Assembly (NCBI RefSeq): GCF_902493135.1
Contig: NZ_CABUOD010000002.1
Span: 117,361-181,360, forward strand
Direction of reading: 5' to 3'
Length of the DNA stretch: 64,000 nucleotides
Source: an uncultured Parabacteroides sp.
Lineage (GTDB): Bacteria > Bacteroidota > Bacteroidia > Bacteroidales > Tannerellaceae
The notes under the pieces are model-generated. The model saw only the letters and a list, made by a program, of their open reading frames with translations. It ran no database searches and had not been told where the DNA came from. This document shows positions 35,855 to 44,746 of this stretch, one piece after another; within the stretch, counting starts at the first letter, position 1; each line of letters opens with the position of its first letter. Position numbers and translations under genes: made by a program.

Positions 35855-36655
35855 TTATTTAAGTAACGTACAGGCAATCGTAACCAAACCTGCAATTGCA
35901 CAATAGATGGCGAAATAAATCAGTTTTCCCTTCTTTACGATATTGATCATCCATTTACAAGCGATACATCCCGATACGAATGCAGCCATAAAACCGACCA
36001 CCAATGACAGTGCCGGAATATCACCCGCTACCGCCTCGCCTTTTACCGCTTTCATGACATCCAGCAACGCTTCACCCAAAATCGGGGGAATAACCATCAG
36101 GAATGAGAACTGTGCCAGTTTTGCCTTATTATTTCCCAATAACAAACCGGTTGCAATCGTTGTTCCCGAACGGGAAAGTCCCGGCATCACGGCACACGCC
36201 TGAGCCAAACCGATGATGAAGGCATCCTTCATCGAGATATTCTCTTTCTGGCGGGGTTTGGCATAATAGGAAAATGCGAGCAATGCGGCCGTCAGCAACA
36301 ACATACAGCCGACAATCAACAGTCCCGATCCGAAAATGTCTTCCACCGTATCCTTGAAGAACACACCTACGATACCGATAGGAATCATAGAAATCAGGAT
36401 ATTGATCACATAGCGCGTTTCTACGTTCATCTTGAACTTAAACAGCCCCCGGAATATCCATTCGATCTCTTTCCACAAAATCACCAGCGTACTGAATACG
36501 GTCGCTACATGGACAACGATCGTAAAGGCCAGGTTTTCTTCTCCCTGAATCCCGAACAAAGCAGAACCGATAGCCAGATGCCCGCTACTGCTGACCGGCA
36601 GGTATTCCGTAAGTCCCTGAATAATCCCTAACACCAAGGCCTCAAACCAACTCAT
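35855..36655 (-). CDS. uppP: Undecaprenyl-diphosphatase UppP (BacA)
   Basis: Integral membrane phosphatase that recycles undecaprenyl pyrophosphate for peptidoglycan and other surface polymers; its activity confers bacitracin tolerance. It is 266 aa with about eight membrane segments. The two active-site motifs are GLTEYLPVSSSGHLAIG near residues 14-31 and PGLSRSGTTIATGL near 158-171. Its ATG overlaps the DUF3098 stop by four bases (ATGA, 36652-36655). Confidence 0.95.
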   Translation of the reverse strand: MSWFEALVLGIIQGLTEYLPVSSSGHLAIGSALFGIQGEENLAFTIVVHVATVFSTLVILWKEIEWIFRGLFKFKMNVETRYVINILISMIPIGIVGVFFKDTVEDIFGSGLLIVGCMLLLTAALLAFSYYAKPRQKENISMKDAFIIGLAQACAVMPGLSRSGTTIATGLLLGNNKAKLAQFSFLMVIPPILGEALLDVMKAVKGEAVAGDIPALSLVVGFMAAFVSGCIACKWMINIVKKGKLIYFAIYCAIAGLVTIACTLLK

Positions 36656-36894
36656 TCCGCAACTTCCTTATTTTTGCTGTTCTTCAAAATACCGAAAATC
36701 ATCAATATGAAACCGATCACCGTCACAGCCGGAGCCACCACAATACGGCGGGAACTGAAAATCTCAGGATTGAAACCTGCCGGATCCTGCGAACCGCCGC
36801 CGCTCATCAACATAAAACCAATCGCGATGACAGCAACAGCAACAGCGATCAAAATAAAATTTTCTTTTCCAAAAGCAAAATCTCTCTTAGCCAT
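36652..36894 (-). CDS. DUF3098 family small membrane protein
   Basis: An 80-aa protein with two hydrophobic segments, FILIAVAVAVIAIGFMLM and VVAPAVTVIGFILMIFGIL, separated by a polar loop (GGGSQDPAGFNPEIFSSRR). Topology is probably hairpin-like with both ends in the cytoplasm. The start is the ATG at 36894 (MAKRDFAFGKEN). It sits between ftsX and uppP in a conserved Bacteroidota gene order and overlaps uppP by four bases. This suggests a role linked to cell-wall synthesis or division, but no function is known to me. Confidence 0.88.
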   Translation of the reverse strand: MAKRDFAFGKENFILIAVAVAVIAIGFMLMSGGGSQDPAGFNPEIFSSRRIVVAPAVTVIGFILMIFGILKNSKNKEVAE

Positions 36895-36898
36895 ACAT

Positions 36899-37750
36899 TT
36901 ATATATAATATAGTTTATCAACACCCATTCGTAAATACTTGTTCACCGCAAAGACAGTAGCCGTAACCGAAAGCAGGATTCCCATTACCAACACGCCGGC
37001 ATAAACAATTATCAACGCTTTAATATCCAGCAGCTGAATGAAACCGGACAATTCGTTCTGCAAATAATACAACGCTCCCGTCAGCATTAATATTGCGAGG
37101 ATGGACGCAAAAATGCCACTGACCACATTATACCGCACAAACGGCCTCCTGATAAAACCGGGCGTAGCCCCCACCAGCTTCATCGTATGAATCAGGAAAC
37201 GTTTGGAATAAATCAGCAGACGGATCGTATTACCGATCAGCACAAACGAGATTGTCATCAGCATCACGGCAAGGGTAAGCAAGATCAGGCTGACCCGTTT
37301 CACATTGTCGTTCACCATCTGCATCATATCTTTCCGGTAAAGCAAATCGGAAACGGAAGTATAGTTTTTTATTTTCTTTTCAATCAGTTGCAGACTGTCG
37401 GCATTGGCATATTCCGAATGCAATTTCACTTCAATGGAAGCCTGCAAGGGGTTAAAACCCAGAAAAGTTTCGGGGTTTTCGCCCAGTTCCTCTTCGAGTT
37501 CCTTAGCCGCCTGCTCTTTCGAGATATATTCGGTCGATTTGATATAAGGCAACGCATCCAGCGCCTTCTGCATCTTCTTTATATCCGCTTCTTTCTGATT
37601 ATCTTTCAGTACGATCGAGAATGAGATGTTCTCCTTCACATATACGGAAAGTTTGTTTCCCAACAATCCTATCAGAAATACAAGTCCCAACAGAAAGAGC
37701 ACCAACGCGATACTTATAATGGAAGTCAGACGAGAATGAAATTGAGACAT
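36899..37750 (-). CDS. ftsX: Cell division ABC transporter permease FtsX
   Basis: Four-helix membrane protein that with FtsE regulates peptidoglycan hydrolases at the septum. Helix 1 is IISIALVLFLLGLVFLIGLLG, and a periplasmic domain of about 120 residues follows (SIVLKDNQKEADIKKMQKAL). Helices 2-4 lie in the last 130 residues; GNTIRLLIYSKRFLIHTMKLVGATPGFIRRPF is the FtsX signature. I choose the ATG at 37750 (MSQFHSR, 283 aa); an ATG 12 codons upstream is possible. ftsE is not adjacent, as is usual in this phylum. Confidence 0.93.
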   Translation of the reverse strand: MSQFHSRLTSIISIALVLFLLGLVFLIGLLGNKLSVYVKENISFSIVLKDNQKEADIKKMQKALDALPYIKSTEYISKEQAAKELEEELGENPETFLGFNPLQASIEVKLHSEYANADSLQLIEKKIKNYTSVSDLLYRKDMMQMVNDNVKRVSLILLTLAVMLMTISFVLIGNTIRLLIYSKRFLIHTMKLVGATPGFIRRPFVRYNVVSGIFASILAILMLTGALYYLQNELSGFIQLLDIKALIIVYAGVLVMGILLSVTATVFAVNKYLRMGVDKLYYI

Positions 37751-37849
37751 AACCTTATTGTTATTAAATAAAGCGAGGAGATGCATTCAGAGAATACACC
37801 TCCCAATTTTTCTGCAAAAGAACAAATAATTTATGAAATAGTGGTTACT

Positions 37850-39904
37850 TTACAATTCTTTAACTACAGTCAACGAGCATGGATGGATAAAAACAAACCG
37901 GGCGCCTTCCGCATAAGTCACATCCAGATAGATTTCACCTTTCAACCGATCGGCTATGAGCCGGCAGATGGACAACCCCAACCCGGTTCCCTGCGCATAT
38001 TCGTTCAACTTTTCGAACCGCTCGAAAATCTTCTCCCGCATATCCGGCGAGATGCCGCATCCCGTATCTGTCACCACAAAGCGGACCTGCCGTTGCCCAT
38101 CCTCGACTTGCACCGACAACTCGATCTTTCCTTTTTCCGTAAACTTCGCAGCATTCGAAAGCAGGTTTATCAATAACTGCTGCAAGCGAAGCGGATCCGT
38201 AATCAATTGAAAAGACTCGTAAGGGCAATCCAATAGCAAGCCGACACCCGGCGAAACACGATGCGCCACGCTTTTGACCGCTTCCTGGACGCATTGCTTC
38301 AAATCGACTTCTTTAAGGACAAACTTCATATTTCCGGATTCTATACGGGAAAGATCGAGCACGTCATTTATCAGGTTCAGAAGCAGATCCGAATTATTCC
38401 GGATCGTTTCAATAAACAACACCCGCTCCTCCTTCGAGTAGTCTTCGGCTGCCAGCAATTGGGAGAAACCCACGATCGCATTCATCGGTGTCCGGATTTC
38501 ATGGCTGATATTCGCAATAAACAAACTCTTCGAAGCATTGGCATGCTCGGCCTCCTCTTTTGCGACACGCAACTTCTTTTCCGAATCCAACAACGACTCT
38601 TTCTCCTGCTCTATTACCTTTTTCATCCGCAATTGCCTGCGGTATAAGCGATAGAAGACATACGCCATTCCGATCAACAGGAGCAGCAACGTAGAAAGGA
38701 AAAACAACTGCCTGTTCTTTGCCAAGAGCTTCGTCTTTTGCAACTCGATTTCCTTCGATTGCAGTTTCTGCCTGTTCTGATCATACAGCGAGTAAAAGCG
38801 GTTGATCTGGTTCGTAAACGTCATGTCGTGCTTATAGCCGACCACTTCCAACAGACGTTTATAAACCGCCAAAGCGCCCTCCATATCGCCCCCGCACACC
38901 AACAGTTCCGCCTTTAAAAGAAGGACCTCTTCATATTCATCTGTTTCAAGGACAAGATTCACATACTGCAAAGCTTTCTTACGGTCTTCGGTCAATTCAT
39001 AATACCGGGCTTTGACAAAATTCAGTAAATATCCGACATACGGATCTTCTTCGGCTCCCCCATTCGCATCCGCCTTTTCCAAGCAGCTATGCGCTTCCCC
39101 GGCATTGCCCATACTGATTGCAAGATCAGCTTTATACACAAGCAATTGGCAGATATTGGCATCGATCGGATATGAGCAGTCCAATTTTTCTCCTTCTATC
39201 TTCCATTTCTCCAACAAATCTTCATACCGGGCTATATATGTTTCACACTCAGGCAGTCGCTTCAGCCGTAGCAAAGACTCGAGAATATCGCCTACATATT
39301 GCATCTTATACCCAATATTGCCGTCCTCCTTGTCTAAAAGATCGAATCCCTCCTTATATATCACCACGGCATCGCTGTCTTTCCGCAAATACTTGTAAAT
39401 GCCTCCCAAGATCTCGGCACTGCAAACAATACCGTATCGGTCTTGTTCGCCCCGCGCTTTATTATAGGTTTCGAGTGCGATATCTATGGCAACTCCATAT
39501 TTCCCCTCCCAAAGGTTCGATTGCGAGATATAAGTCTTCATAGTATAGTAAAGTTCCCGGTATTCTTCGCTATCGGATGCTATCGCCTCGGTCCGGGCCA
39601 TCAGATCGCAAAGGGCCTCCAGCCTGTTATTGTTATAATAAAAACGTCCCATGCTCGATATGGCTTCATACATCATAGCAGTGTCACGTGAATGTAAAAT
39701 CTCATGAAGCGCACTGTCCAATGTCGCAATATCCGTCGTCGAATCGGCAAACAGGAAGCTGATCTCGTCCAAAACGGCACATTTAGCACTCAAGCTGTTT
39801 TCTTTTTCAAGCATAGCTCGCAAACTATCGATTTCTGTTGCTTTCGAAAGGGATGCCAGCAGTAGAAAAAGAAGCCAGGTCAAAATATATTTCTTATCAA
39901 GCAT
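37850..39904 (-). CDS. TPR-containing membrane sensor histidine kinase (orphan)
   Basis: A 684-aa two-component sensor. It has a signal peptide (ILTWLLFLLLASLSKA), then about 360 residues of helical TPR-like repeats predicted outside the cytoplasm. A membrane helix FFLSTLLLLLIGMAYVFYRLY lies near residue 400, followed by a coiled coil. The HisKA box FIANISHEIRTPMNAIVGF has the phospho-acceptor His near 460. The HATPase domain carries LINLLSNAAKFTEKG (N box), VTDTGCGISPDMREKIFERF (G1/F) and GTGLGLSICRLIA (G2). There is no receiver domain and no response regulator next to it. A -7 box TATTTTTG (minus, 39925-39932) starts its transcript close to the ATG. Confidence 0.92.
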   Translation of the reverse strand: MLDKKYILTWLLFLLLASLSKATEIDSLRAMLEKENSLSAKCAVLDEISFLFADSTTDIATLDSALHEILHSRDTAMMYEAISSMGRFYYNNNRLEALCDLMARTEAIASDSEEYRELYYTMKTYISQSNLWEGKYGVAIDIALETYNKARGEQDRYGIVCSAEILGGIYKYLRKDSDAVVIYKEGFDLLDKEDGNIGYKMQYVGDILESLLRLKRLPECETYIARYEDLLEKWKIEGEKLDCSYPIDANICQLLVYKADLAISMGNAGEAHSCLEKADANGGAEEDPYVGYLLNFVKARYYELTEDRKKALQYVNLVLETDEYEEVLLLKAELLVCGGDMEGALAVYKRLLEVVGYKHDMTFTNQINRFYSLYDQNRQKLQSKEIELQKTKLLAKNRQLFFLSTLLLLLIGMAYVFYRLYRRQLRMKKVIEQEKESLLDSEKKLRVAKEEAEHANASKSLFIANISHEIRTPMNAIVGFSQLLAAEDYSKEERVLFIETIRNNSDLLLNLINDVLDLSRIESGNMKFVLKEVDLKQCVQEAVKSVAHRVSPGVGLLLDCPYESFQLITDPLRLQQLLINLLSNAAKFTEKGKIELSVQVEDGQRQVRFVVTDTGCGISPDMREKIFERFEKLNEYAQGTGLGLSICRLIADRLKGEIYLDVTYAEGARFVFIHPCSLTVVKEL

Positions 39905-39954
39905 AAGATACCTCTATTATCCTACAAAAATAGCATACTCGGCTTAAATAAACG

Positions 39955-39986
39955 AATCCCCGACGATAATATTACCGCCGGGGATT
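39955..39986 (-). terminator. Terminator after surface-protein gene A
   Basis: Perfect 8-bp stem (39955-39962 with 39979-39986), 170 bases after the A stop. T-rich sequence follows on both strands. Its design is very similar to the hairpin at 57600-57633 after paralog B. Confidence 0.65.
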
Positions 39987-40004
39987 GTTTTTTAACTGCT
40001 TTCG

Positions 40005-40140
40005 GCCTTCACAGGTGTACTGACAGAAGAACTTTATTTCAATACTTTAGTATTAATAATACGATCGCTTGTTCACCTGTCGCAGGATACTTGAACCTTA
40101 CGGCCCGCACGACCTTATTTAGAATTATTTGATTATAAAT
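40005..40140 (-). repeat. 3' untranslated element of gene A shared with paralog B
   Basis: This 3' flank shares several words with 57655-57815 after gene B. The 20-base block at 40068-40087 matches 57730-57749 at 18 positions. ACTTTAGTATTA and TTTAGAATTAT are also shared. An inverted repeat ACAGGTG/CACCTGT (40011-40017 with 40074-40080) could fold in the RNA. Confidence 0.6.
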
Positions 40141-40155
40141 TTGATTTACAATCGT

Positions 40156-43100
40156 TTATCTTACGATAGCCTTGACAGCCTCTTCACCTTCAACAGCCAC
40201 TACAACCACACCTGCAGGAACAGCGATAGTAGCGTTGTCAGAAGTGATCACCGTATTGGCAACTGTCTGGCCCAAGATGTTTGTGATAACAACTTTCTTG
40301 CCGGAGGCACCTGCAACTTGTACAGAACCGTTACCAGCGATTACTTTCACTTCAGAAACTGTAATATCATCGTTAGCAGTAGCTTCATTTGTCGTTGTTT
40401 CGAAGTAGAATACACCGGACTGACCGATCTTTTCAGCAATAGCCGCACCTGTTCCATCTTCATGCTGGCCGTTTGCTGTCTCAACCTTGGCCAAAACAGG
40501 AATACCATTTTCAGATTTAACCCACATGCCTTCAAAGGCAGCAACATCATCACAAGCAGATTCCAACAGGAACGGTTCGCTTGCTGTCTTATCGTAAGTA
40601 CCGTCAGCGTATGTATTAGTCTTACGCAAAGAGAATGTATGATTTGTATTCAGATCACCCTTAATGCTGTGACGTTTAACATATACACCTTTATTAGTAG
40701 TTGCATCAACTGCCAACTTATTCGGATCCAATACGAAACCAGCTTTTGTGTATTTAGCATGGCCACCGTTGTCTTTTACAGTCATCAAATCGTTCAAAGT
40801 ATAACCCGGATTCACGATGTAGAGATATTCTTCGTCACCATCTACCTGATGGATACCTTCAACGAAGCCCAGACGAGTATAGTTGTTGAACTTATACAAG
40901 TCAGCGTTATCCATCATATTAATGCTTGAACGGATAGAATCTTCCAAGTTTACAAGGAACCAGCCAGAAGTATAACCGTTGTACGGTTTGTAGTGAGTTT
41001 CGCCATCGTCTTCGGCATTTTCCTCGCTATCCCAGTAACCGTGAACCATTGTAGGATCATCGCAAACAAAACCGTCAGGAATTGAATCCACACGAACACC
41101 GAACAAATAACGTTGCATCAGAGCGTAGTCATTAACCACTTCGTCGACATAGAGAGCAGCATTCTTTTCTACATCCATCGTACGGCTTTCAAGACCCAAA
41201 TAATGGAAATCTTTGTTGATATCCTGAATCATCTGCACATTGTTGTGGTCTTTACAGTCTTCGAACAGGTAATTCTTAGCAGCCAACTGTTGATAGATCT
41301 TAATGTTGCTATTCAACTGTACATCATAATCGGCTGCGACATTTATGTACTGCGGGCGAACTTCATGAGTTGTGTAGAATGCATCTGCAACATCGTTCGG
41401 CTCGTCATTCAAATCGTTGTCACGTACATTACCCATCTTGTAACCGGCTTCAACAGCAGCCTGCATCCAACCGTTTTTAACGTCCAAATCATAAATAGAC
41501 GTGCTCAAGGTACCATCATAAGCAACCGGAGTTGTAGTCGGCTTGTTGATATCCACCAATACATAACAAGTATCCATGATTGCATTATTGTCGTCCAGAC
41601 GAACCTGGTTGGCTTTCAGATAGAATACAGCCAATTTCTTGTCTACGTTGTTCAGCTCAGACTGTTTAACAGCACGATAGTAATAACGGCCATCGGCAGC
41701 TTTGACAGAAGCGATATACAAACGGTTGTTATCGATCAGATTATTATCTTTCACCTTGATCACATAAGCTTTTCTATGCAACTGAACCAAAGAAGTATCT
41801 AAGTCGCCAGCCTGGTTGACAAATTCGATTACGCTACCAAATTCATTATAGATCGCGCCTTGGTTAGTCGGCAGAGTAGCTTCAGCGATTTCATAATATG
41901 TAGGTGCGGATGCTTCATTGATATAAGACATTGTATCTATAGTGCTCTGCAGATACAGCTTATCATTCATGAAGTTATTCCACTTAATCTGATAGTTGTT
42001 TTCAATACCGTTGTTCAGTTCGTCTTTCGTAAACATCTTATAACCATGTTCGCGGGTATAAGCTACGGGATCAGTAACTTTTGTGAAAGTTAACGAGTCG
42101 GCAACACGCAGCAAATCCTGACCTCCAAACATACCGGAAGAAGCAACATAATTGCCAGAATGACCACCTTCACGGTTGATAAAGCGATAGTTTACTCCAT
42201 CTTTAGAATACAACTGACCTTCAAATACGACTCCCGGATATTCACGGTTCTGAATCTTCACATATTTAGCAGAGTCAGCCTCGCCCATCTTTTCACAACC
42301 CAACTGTTCTACAGTCCACATTGCAGACGGCATCAAGTCATAACGCTGGTTCATTGCTTCAGTATCATACATCAGATTACCAGCCATGTTCTTAACGATC
42401 CACATACCTTTGGCACGCTGTCTGTCATTATGATTAGCCAAGTTGATGAAATACAAACCAGATTTTTTGGTTGCACGGTTCAGGTATTCGAACGGACGGT
42501 CGATGGTTGTTTTAACTTTGAATTCGTTTCTACCATCTTTTGCAACTGTCAACACTTCACCTAAACCGTTAATCTGAGTTGCTGTCAGAGAAACTGTTTT
42601 AGAAGTATAACCGGCATAATCATTTACCAATGTATTAGCTTTCGAATAATCGGCAGTTCTTGCAAATGATTTTGTTGCAGCTGATTCTTTCCAATATGTA
42701 TGGGCATCCCATTCGAAATCAGCCTGAACAGCAGCATTCAAGGGTTCGATTACGATGCTATCATTTGTCGGGAAATAAGTAGCACGGAAATAATAACGTG
42801 CTTTCATAAATACACCATCAGCGGCACTCGGTTCTTTCAACGCAAATTTAACAGCCGGAGATTCAGATGGAGCAAGAGTCGTTTCCTGATAACGAGCTGT
42901 ATCTGCCAACAAATATGTACCAGCAACAGTTTGAAATTTCAGATTAAATCCGTTTGCTATAGGAGTTAATGCCACTTGACTTGCTGTAAAAGCGTTTCCA
43001 GTAACATCTAATGTATTAACATTATTTCCTGCATTTAGATCCGGATCCTGTAAATTCAAAATAGCTCCCACTTGGTCAATTGCATGAAATTTCTGTGCCA

Positions 43101-44046
43101 ACAGAACATCTGCTCCAACAAGGTTCTTATTCATCTTAAATGTGAAACTGTCAGCATCAACCTTATTATCAGCATCCATACGAGTATTGAACTGCTGAGC
43201 TGTCATAATGAATGGAGCTGCAATAACCGGTTTTATTTCCAATACATCAGTCAAATTTCTCAAATCATCTCCAGCAGCAGTCGAACTAACAACTTTAGCT
43301 TCAACATATTTGGATGTTGCTTCACTAATGATAAAGCCAGTGCCAGAAGGATCACCCAATTTAGTTCTTAGAGCAGCTACAGTCTGTCCCTCCCATTTGT
43401 CTGCTTCCTTTGCAAAAGACAGATACATTACCTGATTATCAGACTGATTATGCAAATAAGAATAAACTTTCTTAAAACCTAAAACAGTACCATTGTCTTT
43501 GTTTACCGTATACCAAGACCAGTCAGCAATACCAGCACGCAATTCAGTGATTGAATCATTTGCTGCAGGAACGACACTATGGTCGAATGTCAGAGCCAAT
43601 CCGGTTTCCTTATTGATGTAACGGAAATAACCACCACTCACGCCGTCCTCTTTGCTATACTCAATTCGCCACAAAGAAGCATTTAACGGAGCAGTCTTTT
43701 TGTCCATTACACGCAAATAAATCTTGCCTGTCTCATAGTCGCGTTCCTGAACCAGAACATCCGGATAAGTTGTATCATCATTTTTCACTTCCAACTGATA
43801 ATACAGGTTACGATCAATAGAATAGACATTTTTAGTCCATACACCACCTGTAGCCAGATTATATTCTCCGGCCGCAGTAGTAGCTGCAATTACTGCATTG
43901 TCCGTGTGATTTGATGGTGCGGACTTTGTCTCAAACGTACGATAAGCACCCTGCACTGTAGCATTAGTTGGATCGTTCCAGTTTTGAGCGGAAACAGACC
44001 CTGCTACCAGCGCAAGCGCCATCAGAGTAGAAAACTTTTTGTTCAT
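40156..44046 (-). CDS. Large secreted surface protein A with DUF6383-like C-terminus
   Basis: A 1296-aa exported protein. I start at the ATG at 44046 (MNKKFSTLMALALVAGSVSA, a signal peptide ending near residue 20); the longer ORF adds hydrophobic leader codons. The N-terminal region has SLWRIEYSKEDG...YFRYINKETGLAL-type units, also seen in B and C, that resemble beta-trefoil-like lectin repeats. The last 75 residues (from VSEVKVIAGNGSVQVAGASG through VVITNILGQTVANTVITSDN) match the C-termini of B and look like a Por/type IX-style beta-sandwich sorting domain (DUF6383). Surface-layer-like glycoproteins of this sort are reported, as I recall, to be phase variable in Parabacteroides distasonis. 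Its promoter appears to be in an invertible segment at 44144-44360, OFF here. Confidence 0.82.
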   Translation of the reverse strand: MNKKFSTLMALALVAGSVSAQNWNDPTNATVQGAYRTFETKSAPSNHTDNAVIAATTAAGEYNLATGGVWTKNVYSIDRNLYYQLEVKNDDTTYPDVLVQERDYETGKIYLRVMDKKTAPLNASLWRIEYSKEDGVSGGYFRYINKETGLALTFDHSVVPAANDSITELRAGIADWSWYTVNKDNGTVLGFKKVYSYLHNQSDNQVMYLSFAKEADKWEGQTVAALRTKLGDPSGTGFIISEATSKYVEAKVVSSTAAGDDLRNLTDVLEIKPVIAAPFIMTAQQFNTRMDADNKVDADSFTFKMNKNLVGADVLLAQKFHAIDQVGAILNLQDPDLNAGNNVNTLDVTGNAFTASQVALTPIANGFNLKFQTVAGTYLLADTARYQETTLAPSESPAVKFALKEPSAADGVFMKARYYFRATYFPTNDSIVIEPLNAAVQADFEWDAHTYWKESAATKSFARTADYSKANTLVNDYAGYTSKTVSLTATQINGLGEVLTVAKDGRNEFKVKTTIDRPFEYLNRATKKSGLYFINLANHNDRQRAKGMWIVKNMAGNLMYDTEAMNQRYDLMPSAMWTVEQLGCEKMGEADSAKYVKIQNREYPGVVFEGQLYSKDGVNYRFINREGGHSGNYVASSGMFGGQDLLRVADSLTFTKVTDPVAYTREHGYKMFTKDELNNGIENNYQIKWNNFMNDKLYLQSTIDTMSYINEASAPTYYEIAEATLPTNQGAIYNEFGSVIEFVNQAGDLDTSLVQLHRKAYVIKVKDNNLIDNNRLYIASVKAADGRYYYRAVKQSELNNVDKKLAVFYLKANQVRLDDNNAIMDTCYVLVDINKPTTTPVAYDGTLSTSIYDLDVKNGWMQAAVEAGYKMGNVRDNDLNDEPNDVADAFYTTHEVRPQYINVAADYDVQLNSNIKIYQQLAAKNYLFEDCKDHNNVQMIQDINKDFHYLGLESRTMDVEKNAALYVDEVVNDYALMQRYLFGVRVDSIPDGFVCDDPTMVHGYWDSEENAEDDGETHYKPYNGYTSGWFLVNLEDSIRSSINMMDNADLYKFNNYTRLGFVEGIHQVDGDEEYLYIVNPGYTLNDLMTVKDNGGHAKYTKAGFVLDPNKLAVDATTNKGVYVKRHSIKGDLNTNHTFSLRKTNTYADGTYDKTASEPFLLESACDDVAAFEGMWVKSENGIPVLAKVETANGQHEDGTGAAIAEKIGQSGVFYFETTTNEATANDDITVSEVKVIAGNGSVQVAGASGKKVVITNILGQTVANTVITSDNATIAVPAGVVVVAVEGEEAVKAIVR

Positions 44047-44143
44047 AATCATTTGAATTAATATTAATAATACATATACTAAAAGTTCAATCAGCATCAC
44101 GTACATCCCTGTGTTTTCGTCTTTTAACTAAACTTCTGTATTT

Positions 44144-44360
44144 TGACGAGAGAAAACGTACGTTTTTTTTAGTCATTTTTCGGGGGCTTCTGAAAGGTTT
44201 GTATCAGAAAGACGGTTTTTCGTACATCTTAAGCTATCTAATTGATAAGAAAGAATATAGAAAAGGAAAAATAATTGGGAGAAAGGATTGCAGGTTTAAA
44301 AAGTAGTTGTATTTTTGTGCAGTGAAAATGACAAATAAAAACGTACGTTTTCTTTAGTCA
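44144..44360. promoter_or_regulatory. Putative invertible (phase-variable) promoter segment, OFF orientation for gene A
   Basis: Inverted repeats 44144-44179 and 44325-44360 match at 32 of 36 positions when one is reverse-complemented. Each is centred on the palindrome AAACGTACGTTT. The 145-bp interior carries one consensus promoter on the plus strand: TTG at 44288-44290, a 19-base spacer, TATTTTTG at 44310-44317. It points away from gene A. Inversion would move the -7 box to about 44187-44194 facing gene A, giving a leader of about 130 bases. Confidence 0.75.
44288..44317 (+). promoter_or_regulatory. Consensus promoter inside the invertible segment
   Basis: TTG, a 19-base spacer, TATTTTTG: a perfect match to the Bacteroides consensus. 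In the present orientation it reads toward the gene at 44747, 430 bases away, with no gene directly behind it. Confidence 0.75.
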
Positions 44361-44746
44361 TTTTGAAATTGCCTCCTATTCCTCTATCCAACAAGCATTT
44401 ATATCCATAAAATCGTACAAATCAAAGCAGTTACTATATATGTACGCGTGTACATTATACAAAATTCCAAATCATAGATAATCAAGCAGATATCGCCAAA
44501 CACGACCTACATCGATTTTGCCCGAAAAGACCGGTAAAATGGCCGATTTCAGAACACTACAGAAAAAAATGTTACTATTTCTTTAAGAAAGAACTGTTAT
44601 TAACATTCTCATCAAGGAGAAGAAAGAGACTTTTCCTCGCTGTTACTTAAAATATGAGTTTGCAAGTTTGGAGAAATAGGACTGACCGGTAAGAAGGAGT
44701 GAAAAAATAATTCCTATATTTGTGTTAGTAATAAAAACAATGACGT

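Larger units (their letters stand above)
44047..44746. other. 700-base intergenic region holding an invertible promoter segment
   Basis: From left to right: the leader of gene A, conserved with B and C (AACTTTT and TATTAATATTAA words); the 217-bp inverted-repeat-bounded segment; then about 350 bases of AT-rich sequence with no ORF of coding character; then the promoter of the next gene. The -7 box TATATTTG at 44715-44722 belongs to the gene at 44747. Confidence 0.75.
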
